This document shows positions 1 through 6,601 of a stretch of 9,247 bases of DNA, piece after piece. The DNA comes from Syntrophaceae bacterium CG2_30_49_12 (lineage in GTDB: Bacteria; Desulfobacterota; Syntrophia; Syntrophales; CG2-30-49-12): assembly GCA_001873675.1 (NCBI GenBank), contig MNZP01000142.1, forward strand, positions 1-9,247, written 5' to 3'. The position numbers were made by a program, and so were the translations under genes. How positions within the stretch are numbered: the first letter of the stretch is position 1; each line of letters starts with the position of its first letter. The notes beneath the pieces were generated by a model. It saw only the letters and a program-made list of their open reading frames with translations. It ran no database searches and was not told the origin of the DNA.

Positions 1-61
1 TTTTCTTATTAATTTTAATGTGTCCCTCATCAAGAAGGGTATTCAAAGAATAATTATATGA

Positions 62-85
62 TCTTAGTGTCTTGGTGTCTTAGTG
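62..85. repeat. Tandem octamer repeat, 3 units
   Basis: Three head-to-tail 8-base units lie at 62-69, 70-77 and 78-85. Units one and three are TCTTAGTG and the middle one is TCTTGGTG. The surrounding bases 1-94 are AT-rich and hold no convincing gene; the only other structure seen is a weak 5-bp inverted repeat (TATTC/GAATA) at 40-52. Similar short-unit intergenic repeats are common in environmental bacterial genomes (recalled, not searched). No function is apparent. Confidence 0.7.
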
Positions 86-100
86 GCTGAATAGTCACCC

Positions 101-706
101 ATGGGCGGTGGGAAAGACGGCGCCAAGCAGAATTTCGTCCAGGAGAAATACGCCCGGCATGACGCTGGCAAAGGGGATCGCCTGTATTGCATCCTGACAG
201 ATAAAGAACAGGTAAGAACCTTTGCATGCCGAGAACTCACCTCCCAAAACGGGGGAACATATGAAAAACTCTACGATTGCCGGAAACCGGTGAAGCAGTA
301 CTACATCTACTTCCACGACCAGCTTCTGGGAGGACCATGCTATCTGAAAATCTCATCGTATCTGCCCTTCCAGTGCGAATTCTATTTCAACGGCCACAAC
401 GCTATTCAGGTCCAATTAGACAAGCAGGGCGTTCATTACCGCCGCCATGACAACGCCTTTGTGGATGTGGACGATCCGGAAGCCATCAGCAAGGCGGTGG
501 AATTACTCAACGGCAGAGCAGTCATAAACAGGGTCACTTACTGGATGAACATCTTCTTCAAGTTCGACAAAGGAAAAGCGTATCATCGTCAATTTCCCCA
601 GTATAATTTTTTACGCAACAAAGGGTATGGTACGGCGGAACATCGGAAAGCAATCAGGGAATACGGTTGCTGCAAGATTCACAGAAGGTCTTTCAAAGTT
701 ATTTGA
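101..706 (+). pseudogene. Degenerate remnant of a conserved hypothetical protein
   Basis: The open frame gives 201 residues from an ATG at 101, just after an in-frame TAG at 92-94, with no ribosome binding site. Residues ~75-150 strongly resemble a widespread family of uncharacterised bacterial proteins as I remember it: a run of Tyr/Phe (QYYIYFHD), then LKISSYLPFQ, FYFNGHN, QLDKQGVHYRRHDNAFVDVDDPE and later YWMN. Family members are usually about twice this length. From about residue 165 the match fades. In the next reading frame (codons from ~588) a segment ending FTEGLSKLFE at 678-707 looks more like the family's continuation, so a frameshift near 590-640 is likely. All similarity stops at about 705, where the sequence becomes the reverse of the neighbouring CHAT gene. 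The N-terminus also seems short. Function unknown; I am fairly sure it is a broken gene rather than an active one. Confidence 0.6.
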
Positions 707-712
707 GGGTTC
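698..712. other. Probable deletion/recombination junction
   Basis: Two unrelated converging genes both end here prematurely. The + strand remnant stops at 704-706 and the minus-strand TPR-CHAT frame stops at 699-701, so their stop codons overlap the same few bases. Neither has its family's expected C-terminal portion. No inverted repeat, target-site duplication or transposase is visible at the join, so a simple deletion fusing two gene interiors is the easiest reading. This is an inference from the truncations. Confidence 0.5.
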
Positions 713-2615
713 TGTTCAATGCCAGTACGGAGGCAGATTGATAGTAGCTTATCTTCCACCTGTCTCCCACAAATACTGCATCTTTTACGTCCTTTCCAGG
801 TGTTGCCAAGAGTGCCTCAAAGGGAAGCAGCCCGAGGATGCCATCAGGGATAATGATAATAATATCTTTATCCGGAGGCAGCCCTCTTAATGCCTCCTCC
901 AACAGCAGTTTATACAGTTTATTGCCGGAAGTCAGCGAAAAATTATCTTTCGTATTAAGATCATGCAAGGGGAGGACAACTTCTGAGACCTGCCTTTCTA
1001 TCTCCTCTTTTCCTTCCCGAATCCTGATAATCTTCTCCACACCAGCCTTGCTTACCTTGAAGATATAACCTGCATCGCTGCCAAGGGCATACTCCAGGAG
1101 GACCTCATTATCCTTTAAGGGCAGTCTCTCTGGTAGGACAGGTTGCGGATAATTGAGGGCAGCATACACAGGGTATTTTTCTCTTAAAATGGAGACAAGG
1201 GAGGCGAGCTTTTTTCTGAGGTTCTCTTTTCTTTTAACCATCCTCTTAAATGCCTCTTCATTTTTTAGATATGTTTCCTCCCACCGGTTTTCTATGGCAG
1301 AAAGCTGATTAAGGATATCTCCTTCTTCTTTCCTTATCTTAAGGGGAAGTTCTCTCCCGGAATATCCCTTTGCAGAGTTTGCCATTGCCTCGAGGAATGT
1401 CCTTGCCTTTGTAGCCTCGGCGAAATAAAAGGCATTCGATGCCAGATCTTTACCGTAAGAAATGAATTTCTCGTCGGTCTTTTCACCCCGGATTGTCCTT
1501 TCGGAAAGGGTTGCTGCCAGCGCCCTATATGCACGGATACTACTACTACCGAGGATTGTCTCCCCCAGGCCTGTCTTTTCCCTTGCCTTCCGTCCTGGCT
1601 CCTCGGCAAGGGAGACCGCTTTCTCGAGTTCCGATGAAGCCTCTTCCAGCATCCCGTTCCCCCTTAAGGCGAGGCCATGCTGCAAATGGAACTGTATGCG
1701 GGAGAAGACATCCATATTCTCTCCAAGGGTTATTTTCTTAAGTATTTTGAGCGCCTCACCATGCCTTCCGGTGGCAAGGAAAAACTCTATGAGAGGGGTG
1801 TTTTTTATATCTTTATAATCTTTCTTTTCCCCCTCTTTTCCGGCATCAAGGAATCTTTTCTCCAACTCTCCATATTTCTTCTGGGCCAGGTAAATGAAAT
1901 CGACATTATTCAGGGTTGTGTTTATTGATTCGGGAGGAAAATTTTGCTCTCTCTCTATCTTGAGCGCCTCTTCGTAGGAGGCGAGCGCCTTATCATACTG
2001 GCCGAGGGTGCCATAAAAACTGCCGATGTCCTCCAGACCTATTACTATTCCCTGATTGAGTTCCCTGTCTATCTTGAGCGCCTCTTCATAGTGAGAGAGT
2101 GCCTTATCATACTGACCGAGCCAGACGTGAACAAGGGCTATGTTACTGAGGCTTTGGGCTATATCCCGGGGGATATTGAGTTGTCTTCTTATCTTCAGCA
2201 CTTCTTGATGGTATTTTAGTGCCCTGTCGTATTGACCGAGTGATTCGTAAGTTACAGCGGCATTGTTCAGCTCTATGGCTATATCCCGGGGGATATTGAG
2301 TTTCCTGTCTATCTTGAGCGCCTCTTTGTAGTGAGAGAGCGCTTTATCATACTGGCCAAGGGAGTCGTAAGCCATACCGATTTCATTCAAATTGGCAGAA
2401 ATACCACATAGGATATTTAATCTTCGGTTTATCTTAAGAGATTTTTTAAAATAGGAGAGGGCTTCCTCGTACATTCCAAATCCTGACGCCTCCTGCCCCT
2501 GCTGATAAAGCTCGAATGCCTCACTGACTGCTTCCGTTTTTGGCAGGCCTTGGGCAAGCCTGAGTGGCGCCATCACAGAGAGGGCGATCAGGAAAATAAT
2601 TATTCTTTTTTTCAT
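699..2615 (-). CDS. Exported TPR-CHAT protein, truncated in the CHAT domain
   Basis: 638 residues. A signal peptide covers residues 1-~23 (MKKR, then a hydrophobic stretch to LAQG), so the protein is probably exported. Tetratricopeptide repeats span ~29-230; four have a period near 40 residues with the recurring pattern LGQYDKAL..YEEALKI. Weaker helical repeats continue to ~340, and a charged, coiled-coil-like section lies at ~425-480. From ~485 a CHAT (caspase-like) domain begins: VLLEYALG, a Lys/Glu segment, IIIIIPDGILGLLPFEALL (587-603), then WKISYYQSASVLAL. It stops at residue 638, before the His and Cys of the usual catalytic dyad. The protein should therefore lack protease activity, and the gene is probably decaying. 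AGGAAG lies 7 bases before the ATG and supports this start. It is divergent from thiC. TPR-CHAT proteins vary in role and no partner is visible nearby. Confidence 0.85.
   Translation of the reverse strand: MKKRIIIFLIALSVMAPLRLAQGLPKTEAVSEAFELYQQGQEASGFGMYEEALSYFKKSLKINRRLNILCGISANLNEIGMAYDSLGQYDKALSHYKEALKIDRKLNIPRDIAIELNNAAVTYESLGQYDRALKYHQEVLKIRRQLNIPRDIAQSLSNIALVHVWLGQYDKALSHYEEALKIDRELNQGIVIGLEDIGSFYGTLGQYDKALASYEEALKIEREQNFPPESINTTLNNVDFIYLAQKKYGELEKRFLDAGKEGEKKDYKDIKNTPLIEFFLATGRHGEALKILKKITLGENMDVFSRIQFHLQHGLALRGNGMLEEASSELEKAVSLAEEPGRKAREKTGLGETILGSSSIRAYRALAATLSERTIRGEKTDEKFISYGKDLASNAFYFAEATKARTFLEAMANSAKGYSGRELPLKIRKEEGDILNQLSAIENRWEETYLKNEEAFKRMVKRKENLRKKLASLVSILREKYPVYAALNYPQPVLPERLPLKDNEVLLEYALGSDAGYIFKVSKAGVEKIIRIREGKEEIERQVSEVVLPLHDLNTKDNFSLTSGNKLYKLLLEEALRGLPPDKDIIIIIPDGILGLLPFEALLATPGKDVKDAVFVGDRWKISYYQSASVLALNRTLK
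1926..2402 (-). repeat. 120-base intragenic repeats encoding TPR units
   Basis: Residues 72-230 of the TPR-CHAT protein come from about four imperfect units, mostly 120 bases (40 codons) long. Two 26-base stretches at 2157-2182 and 2277-2302 are identical and exactly 120 bases apart; each encodes LNIPRDIA. Neighbouring bases also agree closely, including repeated 'cttgagcgcctctt'. DNA-level identity beyond what the protein motif requires suggests recent unit duplication or gene conversion. Confidence 0.75.
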
Positions 2616-2782
2616 AGATGCTTCCTATTGTTAAATTTGTATTGTCCTGTGTCCTGAGTAGTTATCGTAGATTTAAGACTTTTGTCAAGTACAAAGCGCT
2701 GGGTGTCAAAGCGCTGAGATAAGAGATTTACGCTTGATTTTATAAAAGGGGTGGATTAGATTCTAAAATAAGGAGTTTAAAA
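2616..2782. promoter_or_regulatory. Divergent intergenic region with direct repeats
   Basis: This 167-base gap must contain the promoters of both the TPR-CHAT gene and the thiC-led unit. Visible structure: a 10-base direct repeat CAAAGCGCTG at 2692-2701 and 2707-2716, each holding the palindrome AGCGCT, and a heptamer doublet GTCCTGT/GTCCTGA at 2644-2657. A TATAAA at 2741-2746 and TAAAAT at 2764-2769 could be -10 elements, but neither has a good -35 at normal spacing. CTGAGAT at 2714-2720 recalls part of a TPP riboswitch, but the rest of that element is absent. An operator built on the CAAAGCGCTG pair is possible but unproven. Confidence 0.35.
2770..2775 (+). promoter_or_regulatory. Ribosome binding site of thiC
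   Basis: AAGGAG lies 7 bases before the ATG at 2783, a strong Shine-Dalgarno match at good spacing. It fixes the thiC start. Confidence 0.8.
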
Positions 2783-4084
2783 ATGACACAAATAGAAGCG
2801 GCTCGAAAAGGCGTGGTCTCTTACGAAATGGAGGTATGTGCCGAAAGAGAAGGGGTATCCCCCGAATTCATCCGCAGGGGTGTTGAGGAGGGCAACATCG
2901 TGGTTGTGAGAAACAAAAAACACACCTCTATCCTGCCTCTTGCTATCGGCAGGGGACTCCGGACAAAGATCAACGCCAACATCGGAACATCGAAGGATCA
3001 TGCGGATCTCGACCTGGAGCTGGAAAAGGTGAGAATAACCATCGCCGCAGGGGCGGATACAATCATGGATCTCTCCACGGGTGGTGATATTAGGGCGATC
3101 AGGAAAGCGATTATCGGGGCCTCGTCCCTTGCTATCGGGACGGTTCCCATTTATCAGGCTGCCGGGGAGATGCTGGATGAGAAGAAAGCTATTGTAGAGA
3201 TGAGCGCTGATGACATGTTTCGGGTTATTGAGGAGAATGGGGAAGACGGTATTGACTTTATCACCGTTCACTGTGGTGTGACGAGAAGAAGTGTGGACTG
3301 TATTGATGAGGAGGGGCGCATTCTCGGTATTGTCAGCAGGGGCGGTTCCATCACGGCAAACTGGATGGCCTGTAACGACAGGGAAAATCCCCTTTATGAA
3401 CAGTATGACAGACTGCTTGAAATTGCCCGGCGGTATGATATGGTTCTCAGTCTCGGCGACGGTTTAAGACCGGGGTGTCTCGCCGATGCCACGGACAGGG
3501 GGCAGGTCCAGGAACTCATCCTCCTCGGTGAACTGGCAAAAAGGGCCAGGGATCAAGGGGTTCAGGTCATGATTGAAGGGCCCGGCCATGTCCCCATTAA
3601 AGAAATCCAGGCTAATGTACTCCTCCAGAAGAGTCTCTGTCAGGGAGCGCCCTTTTATGTCCTGGGACCCCTGCCCACTGATATTGCCCCCGGTTACGAT
3701 CACATCACATCGGCCATCGGCGGGGCCATTGCCGGAGCAACGGGCGCAGACTTTCTCTGTTACGTAACACCTGCGGAACACCTGCGGCTCCCTACCCTCG
3801 AAGATGTCAGGGAGGGTGTTATCGCCGCAAAAATCGCTGCCCATATTGCCGATATCGCCAAGGGTGTTCCCGGTGCCCTGGAGAGGGACATAAGGATGGC
3901 AAAGTACAGAAAAGAATTCAACTGGCAGGGGCAGATCGCCGAATCCATTGATCCTGAAAAGACGGGGAAACTCTTAGAAACCAGTAAAACCGCAGGGGAA
4001 GAGGGCTGTACGATGTGTGGAGAGTTTTGCGCCATCAAACTTGGGAAGATAAGGAAAAACAAAGTCAGAAGTCAGAAGACGTAA
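2783..4084 (+). CDS. thiC: Phosphomethylpyrimidine synthase ThiC (or a close paralogue)
   Basis: 433 residues, the short form of the family and full length. ThiC is a radical-SAM enzyme that rearranges aminoimidazole ribotide into hydroxymethylpyrimidine phosphate for thiamine. Visible signatures: GLRTKINANIGTS (~58-70), IVSRGGS, SLGDGLRPGCLADATDR, MIEGPGHVP and APGYDHITSAIGGA (each with a His expected to bind metal), CYVTPAEHL, and the C-terminal cluster motif CTMCGEFC at 409-416. The cluster spacing is CX2CX3C, one residue shorter than the CX2CX4C of long ThiC; I recall this as usual in short forms. The tail after the cluster ends VRSQKT, encoded by a small repeat. The segment WMACNDRENPLY differs from the His-rich version I expect there. 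ThiC paralogues of the BzaF type make hydroxybenzimidazole for cobalamin. No thiamine or cobalamin gene or riboswitch is adjacent, so that alternative remains open at perhaps one in four. First gene of the + strand unit. Confidence 0.85.
   Translation: MTQIEAARKGVVSYEMEVCAEREGVSPEFIRRGVEEGNIVVVRNKKHTSILPLAIGRGLRTKINANIGTSKDHADLDLELEKVRITIAAGADTIMDLSTGGDIRAIRKAIIGASSLAIGTVPIYQAAGEMLDEKKAIVEMSADDMFRVIEENGEDGIDFITVHCGVTRRSVDCIDEEGRILGIVSRGGSITANWMACNDRENPLYEQYDRLLEIARRYDMVLSLGDGLRPGCLADATDRGQVQELILLGELAKRARDQGVQVMIEGPGHVPIKEIQANVLLQKSLCQGAPFYVLGPLPTDIAPGYDHITSAIGGAIAGATGADFLCYVTPAEHLRLPTLEDVREGVIAAKIAAHIADIAKGVPGALERDIRMAKYRKEFNWQGQIAESIDPEKTGKLLETSKTAGEEGCTMCGEFCAIKLGKIRKNKVRSQKT
4064..4077. 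repeat. Heptamer doublet GTCAGAA at the end of thiC
   Basis: Two exact copies of GTCAGAA (4064-4070, 4071-4077) encode most of the last residues of ThiC, beyond the conserved cluster motif. They directly precede the start of the next gene, so the doublet probably extended the ThiC tail and created the present stop/start overlap. Confidence 0.55.
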
Positions 4085-4356
4085 TGAGAATAAGTACTAT
4101 GAACCCTATTGCTTACGTAATTGGATCGTTAGCGGCACTCTTATCAACTGTTGCCATGACCCCCCAGGTTATTAAAATTCATAAAACAAAAAATACAAGG
4201 GATTTATCCCTCATGGCATTTGTCGTCCTCTCTTGCGCTATTTTTCTATGGTTCATCTACGGCCTTTTAATCATGGCCTTGCCGGTCATTATCGGGAATA
4301 CCCTGGGCTTTATATTGACCATCTATATCGTGATAATGAAGATCAAATACGGATAA
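4084..4356 (+). CDS. SemiSWEET family small transporter (PQ-loop, 3 TM)
   Basis: 90 residues, a normal size for SemiSWEETs, which form dimers of three-helix bundles in the inner membrane and pass mono- or disaccharides. Helix 1 is ~9-30 and carries the PQ motif (TPQ, 26-28). A short basic loop (KIHKTKNTRD) follows, then helix 2 at ~41-63 with Trp56 and helix 3 at ~65-87 with Asn72 in IIGN. These Trp and Asn correspond to the sugar-contacting pair known in the family. The ATG at 4084 overlaps the thiC stop by one base (TAATG), suggesting translational coupling. A second ATG at 4099 (MNPIAYV) would give 85 residues and is equally plausible from the family, as neither start has a strong binding site. 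The substrate cannot be read from the sequence. Confidence 0.85.
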   Translation: MRISTMNPIAYVIGSLAALLSTVAMTPQVIKIHKTKNTRDLSLMAFVVLSCAIFLWFIYGLLIMALPVIIGNTLGFILTIYIVIMKIKYG

Positions 4357-4381
4357 AAAGTAATCAGGATATTAGAAAACC

Positions 4382-5077
4382 ATGGAGCGGACAGTCAAAG
4401 CTAACGTTGAAAGAATCCGGGACAACATTGCCGGAGCGGCCCTCAGAGCCGGTCGCCAGACCTCTGAGATCAGGCTCATGGCGGTGACCAAAACGGTAGA
4501 GGATAACCGGATCAGGGAGGCTATCGAGGCCGGGGTGGATATTGTCGGTGAGAATTACGTTCAGGAGGCAAAGAGAAAGATTGAAAAGTTGGGCAGGCCT
4601 ATCGAGTGGCATATGATAGGTCACCTCCAGACCAACAAGGTCAAATATGCGGTAAGGCTCTTCGACATGATCCAATCCTTGGACAGGATGGACCTTGCCG
4701 TTGAGCTCGACAGAAGGTCAAAAGTTTTAGGTCGCCCCACCAGGATCCTGATTGAGGTCAACACAAGCGAGGAGAAAACGAAAAACGGCGTTTCCCCGGA
4801 AGATACGATTGATCTGATCAGAAACGTGGCTTCCCTTGAGAATCTGTTGGTTTATGGGCTGATGACCATGCCTCCCTGGTTTGATGATCCCGAAAAGGCA
4901 AGGCCGTATTTTACGGCTCTGCGGGAACTGAGAGACAGGGTTATGGAGGAACAGATTGAGGGCGTAAAAATGCGGGAACTTTCCATGGGGATGTCCGCAG
5001 ATTACCATGTGGCTGTCGAAGAGGGGGCGACGATCGTGAGGATTGGGAGGGGAATCTTCGGGGAAAGGGACAGCTAA
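4382..5077 (+). CDS. yggS: YggS/PLPBP family pyridoxal-phosphate homeostasis protein
   Basis: 231 residues, the usual length. The family is a single-domain, alanine-racemase-like TIM barrel that binds pyridoxal 5'-phosphate without known enzymatic activity and buffers cytosolic PLP and some amino-acid pools. Signatures in order: MAVTKT with the PLP-binding Lys37, VGENYVQEA, IEWHMIGHLQTNK, ILIEVNTSEEKTKNGV, GLMTMPPW, and the phosphate-binding end LSMGMSADYHVAVEEGATIVRIGRGIFG. It starts 25 bases after the SemiSWEET gene, with only a weak AGGA about a dozen bases upstream of the ATG. It is often found near cell-division or proline genes; here it sits between a SemiSWEET and an enoyl-CoA hydratase relative, and gives no clue to their function. 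All key positions seem intact. Confidence 0.95.
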   Translation: MERTVKANVERIRDNIAGAALRAGRQTSEIRLMAVTKTVEDNRIREAIEAGVDIVGENYVQEAKRKIEKLGRPIEWHMIGHLQTNKVKYAVRLFDMIQSLDRMDLAVELDRRSKVLGRPTRILIEVNTSEEKTKNGVSPEDTIDLIRNVASLENLLVYGLMTMPPWFDDPEKARPYFTALRELRDRVMEEQIEGVKMRELSMGMSADYHVAVEEGATIVRIGRGIFGERDS

Positions 5078-5130
5078 GGTTTTCACGGGGAGAGAAGGTT
5101 ACTTGATCTATTTGATTTAGGGAGTTGTGA

Positions 5131-5138
5131 AAAGGAGG
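5131..5138 (+). promoter_or_regulatory. Strong ribosome binding site
   Basis: AAAGGAGG, 8 bases before the ATG at 5147, is the strongest Shine-Dalgarno in the window. It fixes the start of the hydratase-like gene and suggests efficient translation. The rest of the gap 5078-5146 shows no terminator hairpin. Confidence 0.85.
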
Positions 5139-5146
5139 ATGTACCG

Positions 5147-5941
5147 ATGGATTACGCAAAATATGAGAGAATTTTGACCCAAAGGGACGGAAAGGTTTTA
5201 ACTCTGATCATGAACAGACCAGAGCACTTAAACGCCGTGGATGGCCGGCTACACTATGAGCTTTCGGAAATTTTCCGGGATGTCCAACATGATCCGGAAA
5301 CAAACGTTGTCGTTCTCACGGGAGCGGGAAGAGGTTTTTGTGCGGGTGGCGACCTCGACTGGCTCCAGAAAATAGCCGATAATAAAGTTGTATTTGGGCA
5401 GATGCTTTCCGAAGGGAAAAAAATAATTAATGATCTCCTGGAGTTGGAAAAACCTGTCATCGCCAGAGTAAACGGCCCGGCGATGGGCTTAGGCGCTACC
5501 CTGGCGCTTTTTTGTGACATTATCATCGCCTCGGAAAAGGCTAAATTTGCCGATCCCCATGTAAAGGTCGGGATCGCGGCGGGAGATGGCGGCTGCGTGA
5601 TCTGGCCGCTGCTGGTTGGTATTTGCAAGGCAAAGGAGTTATTGCTGACAGGAGATGCTATTTTAGCCGGAGAGGCCGAAAGGATGGGGCTGATTAACAG
5701 AGCCGTACCCCTTGAAGAACTTGATAAGACAGTTTATGAACTTGCCCGGAGGCTGGCCGATGGGCCTACTCAGGCGATTAATTCCACAAAAATAGCGATC
5801 AACAAGAATGTAAAATTTTTTACAAACCTGATCCTCGATACTTCACTGGCGCTGGAGGGACATAATTTTTATACCCAGGACATCATAGAAGCAATCAATG
5901 CCTTTAAGGAAAAGAGAGAACCCGTATTTAAGGGATGTTAG
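5147..5941 (+). CDS. Enoyl-CoA hydratase/isomerase (crotonase) family protein, atypical active site
   Basis: 264 residues, complete crotonase fold. The CoA/oxyanion segments are clear: NRPEHLNAV (23-31), GAGRGFCAGGDLDWL (59-73) and RVNGPAMGLGATLALFCDIIIA (107-128), followed by FADPHVKVGIAAGDGG (134-149) and GLINRAVP. Aligned by eye with rat mitochondrial hydratase, the two catalytic glutamates (Glu144, Glu164) fall on Thr118 and His138. Ordinary syn-hydration by the two-glutamate mechanism is therefore unlikely. The Asp147-Gly-Gly of AGDGG could supply an acid at another position, a little like the DGG of MenB-type enzymes, but that is only a resemblance. Related proteins with the D-x-HV-x-VG-x-x-AGDGG pattern are usually annotated simply as enoyl-CoA hydratase. 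No fatty-acid or aromatic degradation genes are adjacent, so the substrate is unknown. It sits 69 bases after yggS and 27 before the next start. Confidence 0.85.
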   Translation: MDYAKYERILTQRDGKVLTLIMNRPEHLNAVDGRLHYELSEIFRDVQHDPETNVVVLTGAGRGFCAGGDLDWLQKIADNKVVFGQMLSEGKKIINDLLELEKPVIARVNGPAMGLGATLALFCDIIIASEKAKFADPHVKVGIAAGDGGCVIWPLLVGICKAKELLLTGDAILAGEAERMGLINRAVPLEELDKTVYELARRLADGPTQAINSTKIAINKNVKFFTNLILDTSLALEGHNFYTQDIIEAINAFKEKREPVFKGC

Positions 5942-5954
5942 AAATCTGAAATGA

Positions 5955-5965
5955 AGAGGGGGGAA
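5955..5965 (+). promoter_or_regulatory. Ribosome binding site choosing the 5969 start
   Basis: A purine run AGAGGGGGGAAG sits just ahead of the ATG at 5969. The earlier in-frame ATG at 5951 has only AAGGGA about 16 bases upstream, so 5969 is preferred. Confidence 0.55.
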
Positions 5966-5968
5966 GAG

Positions 5969-6562
5969 ATGGTACGTTGCAGGAGCGAGGGAAGGCGGTT
6001 GATCTTATCCGATCAACGCGGGAAAGGCTGGTTTTTATCCCCTGGGGTAATGTTTTTAGTCGTAATTGGCTTTGTCTTTTGTATTGGAGGCAGATTTGCA
6101 TATTGTCAGGGATGGTCTCCCCTGGAGATACGGGCCCTTCCCGAATCATCTTTTGCCGTGGTGGAAAAAGACCAGACTGGGAAGAAGATAAAGCGCTGCC
6201 CTCACCACGATGCCAATGGGAAACTTGATGAAGAACAACTGATATATGTTTTGGGGACGATTGACAGGGAAACTTTCCTTGCTCCCAAGAAAAAAGAGGA
6301 AGCCAGAAGGCATCTTGAGACACACTACGACAGGTTCAATAAGGATGTATTAAAAGAGGAAATACAGGGGACTGTAAGGATCAATACGGCCTCCCTGACG
6401 GAATTGGTGACCCTTCCCAATGTCGGGCCTGTTCTGGCGGTAAAGATTGTGGAGTACAGAAAGGAGCATACCCGCTTTGAGACAGTTGAGGACATCATGA
6501 AGGTAGGAGGTATCGGTAAAAACACCTTCAATGCCATTCGTCACTACATCACCGCCGAATGA
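5969..6562 (+). CDS. Membrane-anchored protein with C-terminal ComEA-type helix-hairpin-helix domain
   Basis: 197 residues from 5969 (203 if the ATG at 5951 is used). A basic N-terminus is followed by one hydrophobic segment (~21-45, ending RFAYCQG), acting as a signal peptide or anchor, so the rest should lie outside the cytoplasmic membrane. Residues ~55-125 form a middle segment with LPESSFAVVE, then RCPHHDANGKLD and A..HLETHYDRF. This recalls a small domain (LP..FA, R.PHHD..G.LD, a later A..HL..H) that I associate with phage structural gene neighbourhoods; I cannot name a profile. Residues ~136-196 are a tandem helix-hairpin-helix unit: VRINTASLTELVTLPNVGPVLAVKI, then FETVEDIMKVGGIGKNTFNAI. 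ComEA domains bind double-stranded DNA non-specifically, as in natural competence, but stand-alone HhH proteins of this type occur in many non-competent bacteria. It is the last gene of the + strand run and has no com neighbours here. Confidence 0.8.
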   Translation: MVRCRSEGRRLILSDQRGKGWFLSPGVMFLVVIGFVFCIGGRFAYCQGWSPLEIRALPESSFAVVEKDQTGKKIKRCPHHDANGKLDEEQLIYVLGTIDRETFLAPKKKEEARRHLETHYDRFNKDVLKEEIQGTVRINTASLTELVTLPNVGPVLAVKIVEYRKEHTRFETVEDIMKVGGIGKNTFNAIRHYITAE

Positions 6563-6601
6563 ACCACAAAAAAAATAATGGGACACAGAGATATGGGAGA
6601 G
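6563..6601. other. Short convergent gap without visible terminator
   Basis: The 39 bases between two converging genes hold an A-rich run (after ACCAC) but no stem-loop followed by T residues in either direction. Termination of both units must be outside this gap, Rho-dependent or by collision. Confidence 0.4.

Noticed and set aside
627..890. 87-residue + strand ORF
   Set aside because: Its first part is the frameshifted tail of the remnant and the rest is antisense to the CHAT domain; it is not an independent gene.
699..2615. Link of the TPR-CHAT gene to a CRISPR type III-E or other defence system
   Set aside because: No Cas genes, CRISPR repeats or defence partners are present, and the CHAT domain lacks its catalytic end.
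2704..2782. TPP riboswitch upstream of thiC
   Set aside because: CTGAGAT is present, but the second conserved half (CCTGATC followed by GGATAATGCC-like bases) is absent.
4015..4083. Upstream start for the SemiSWEET gene
   Set aside because: The extra 23 residues lie out of frame within the thiC cluster-motif region and the family has no such extension.
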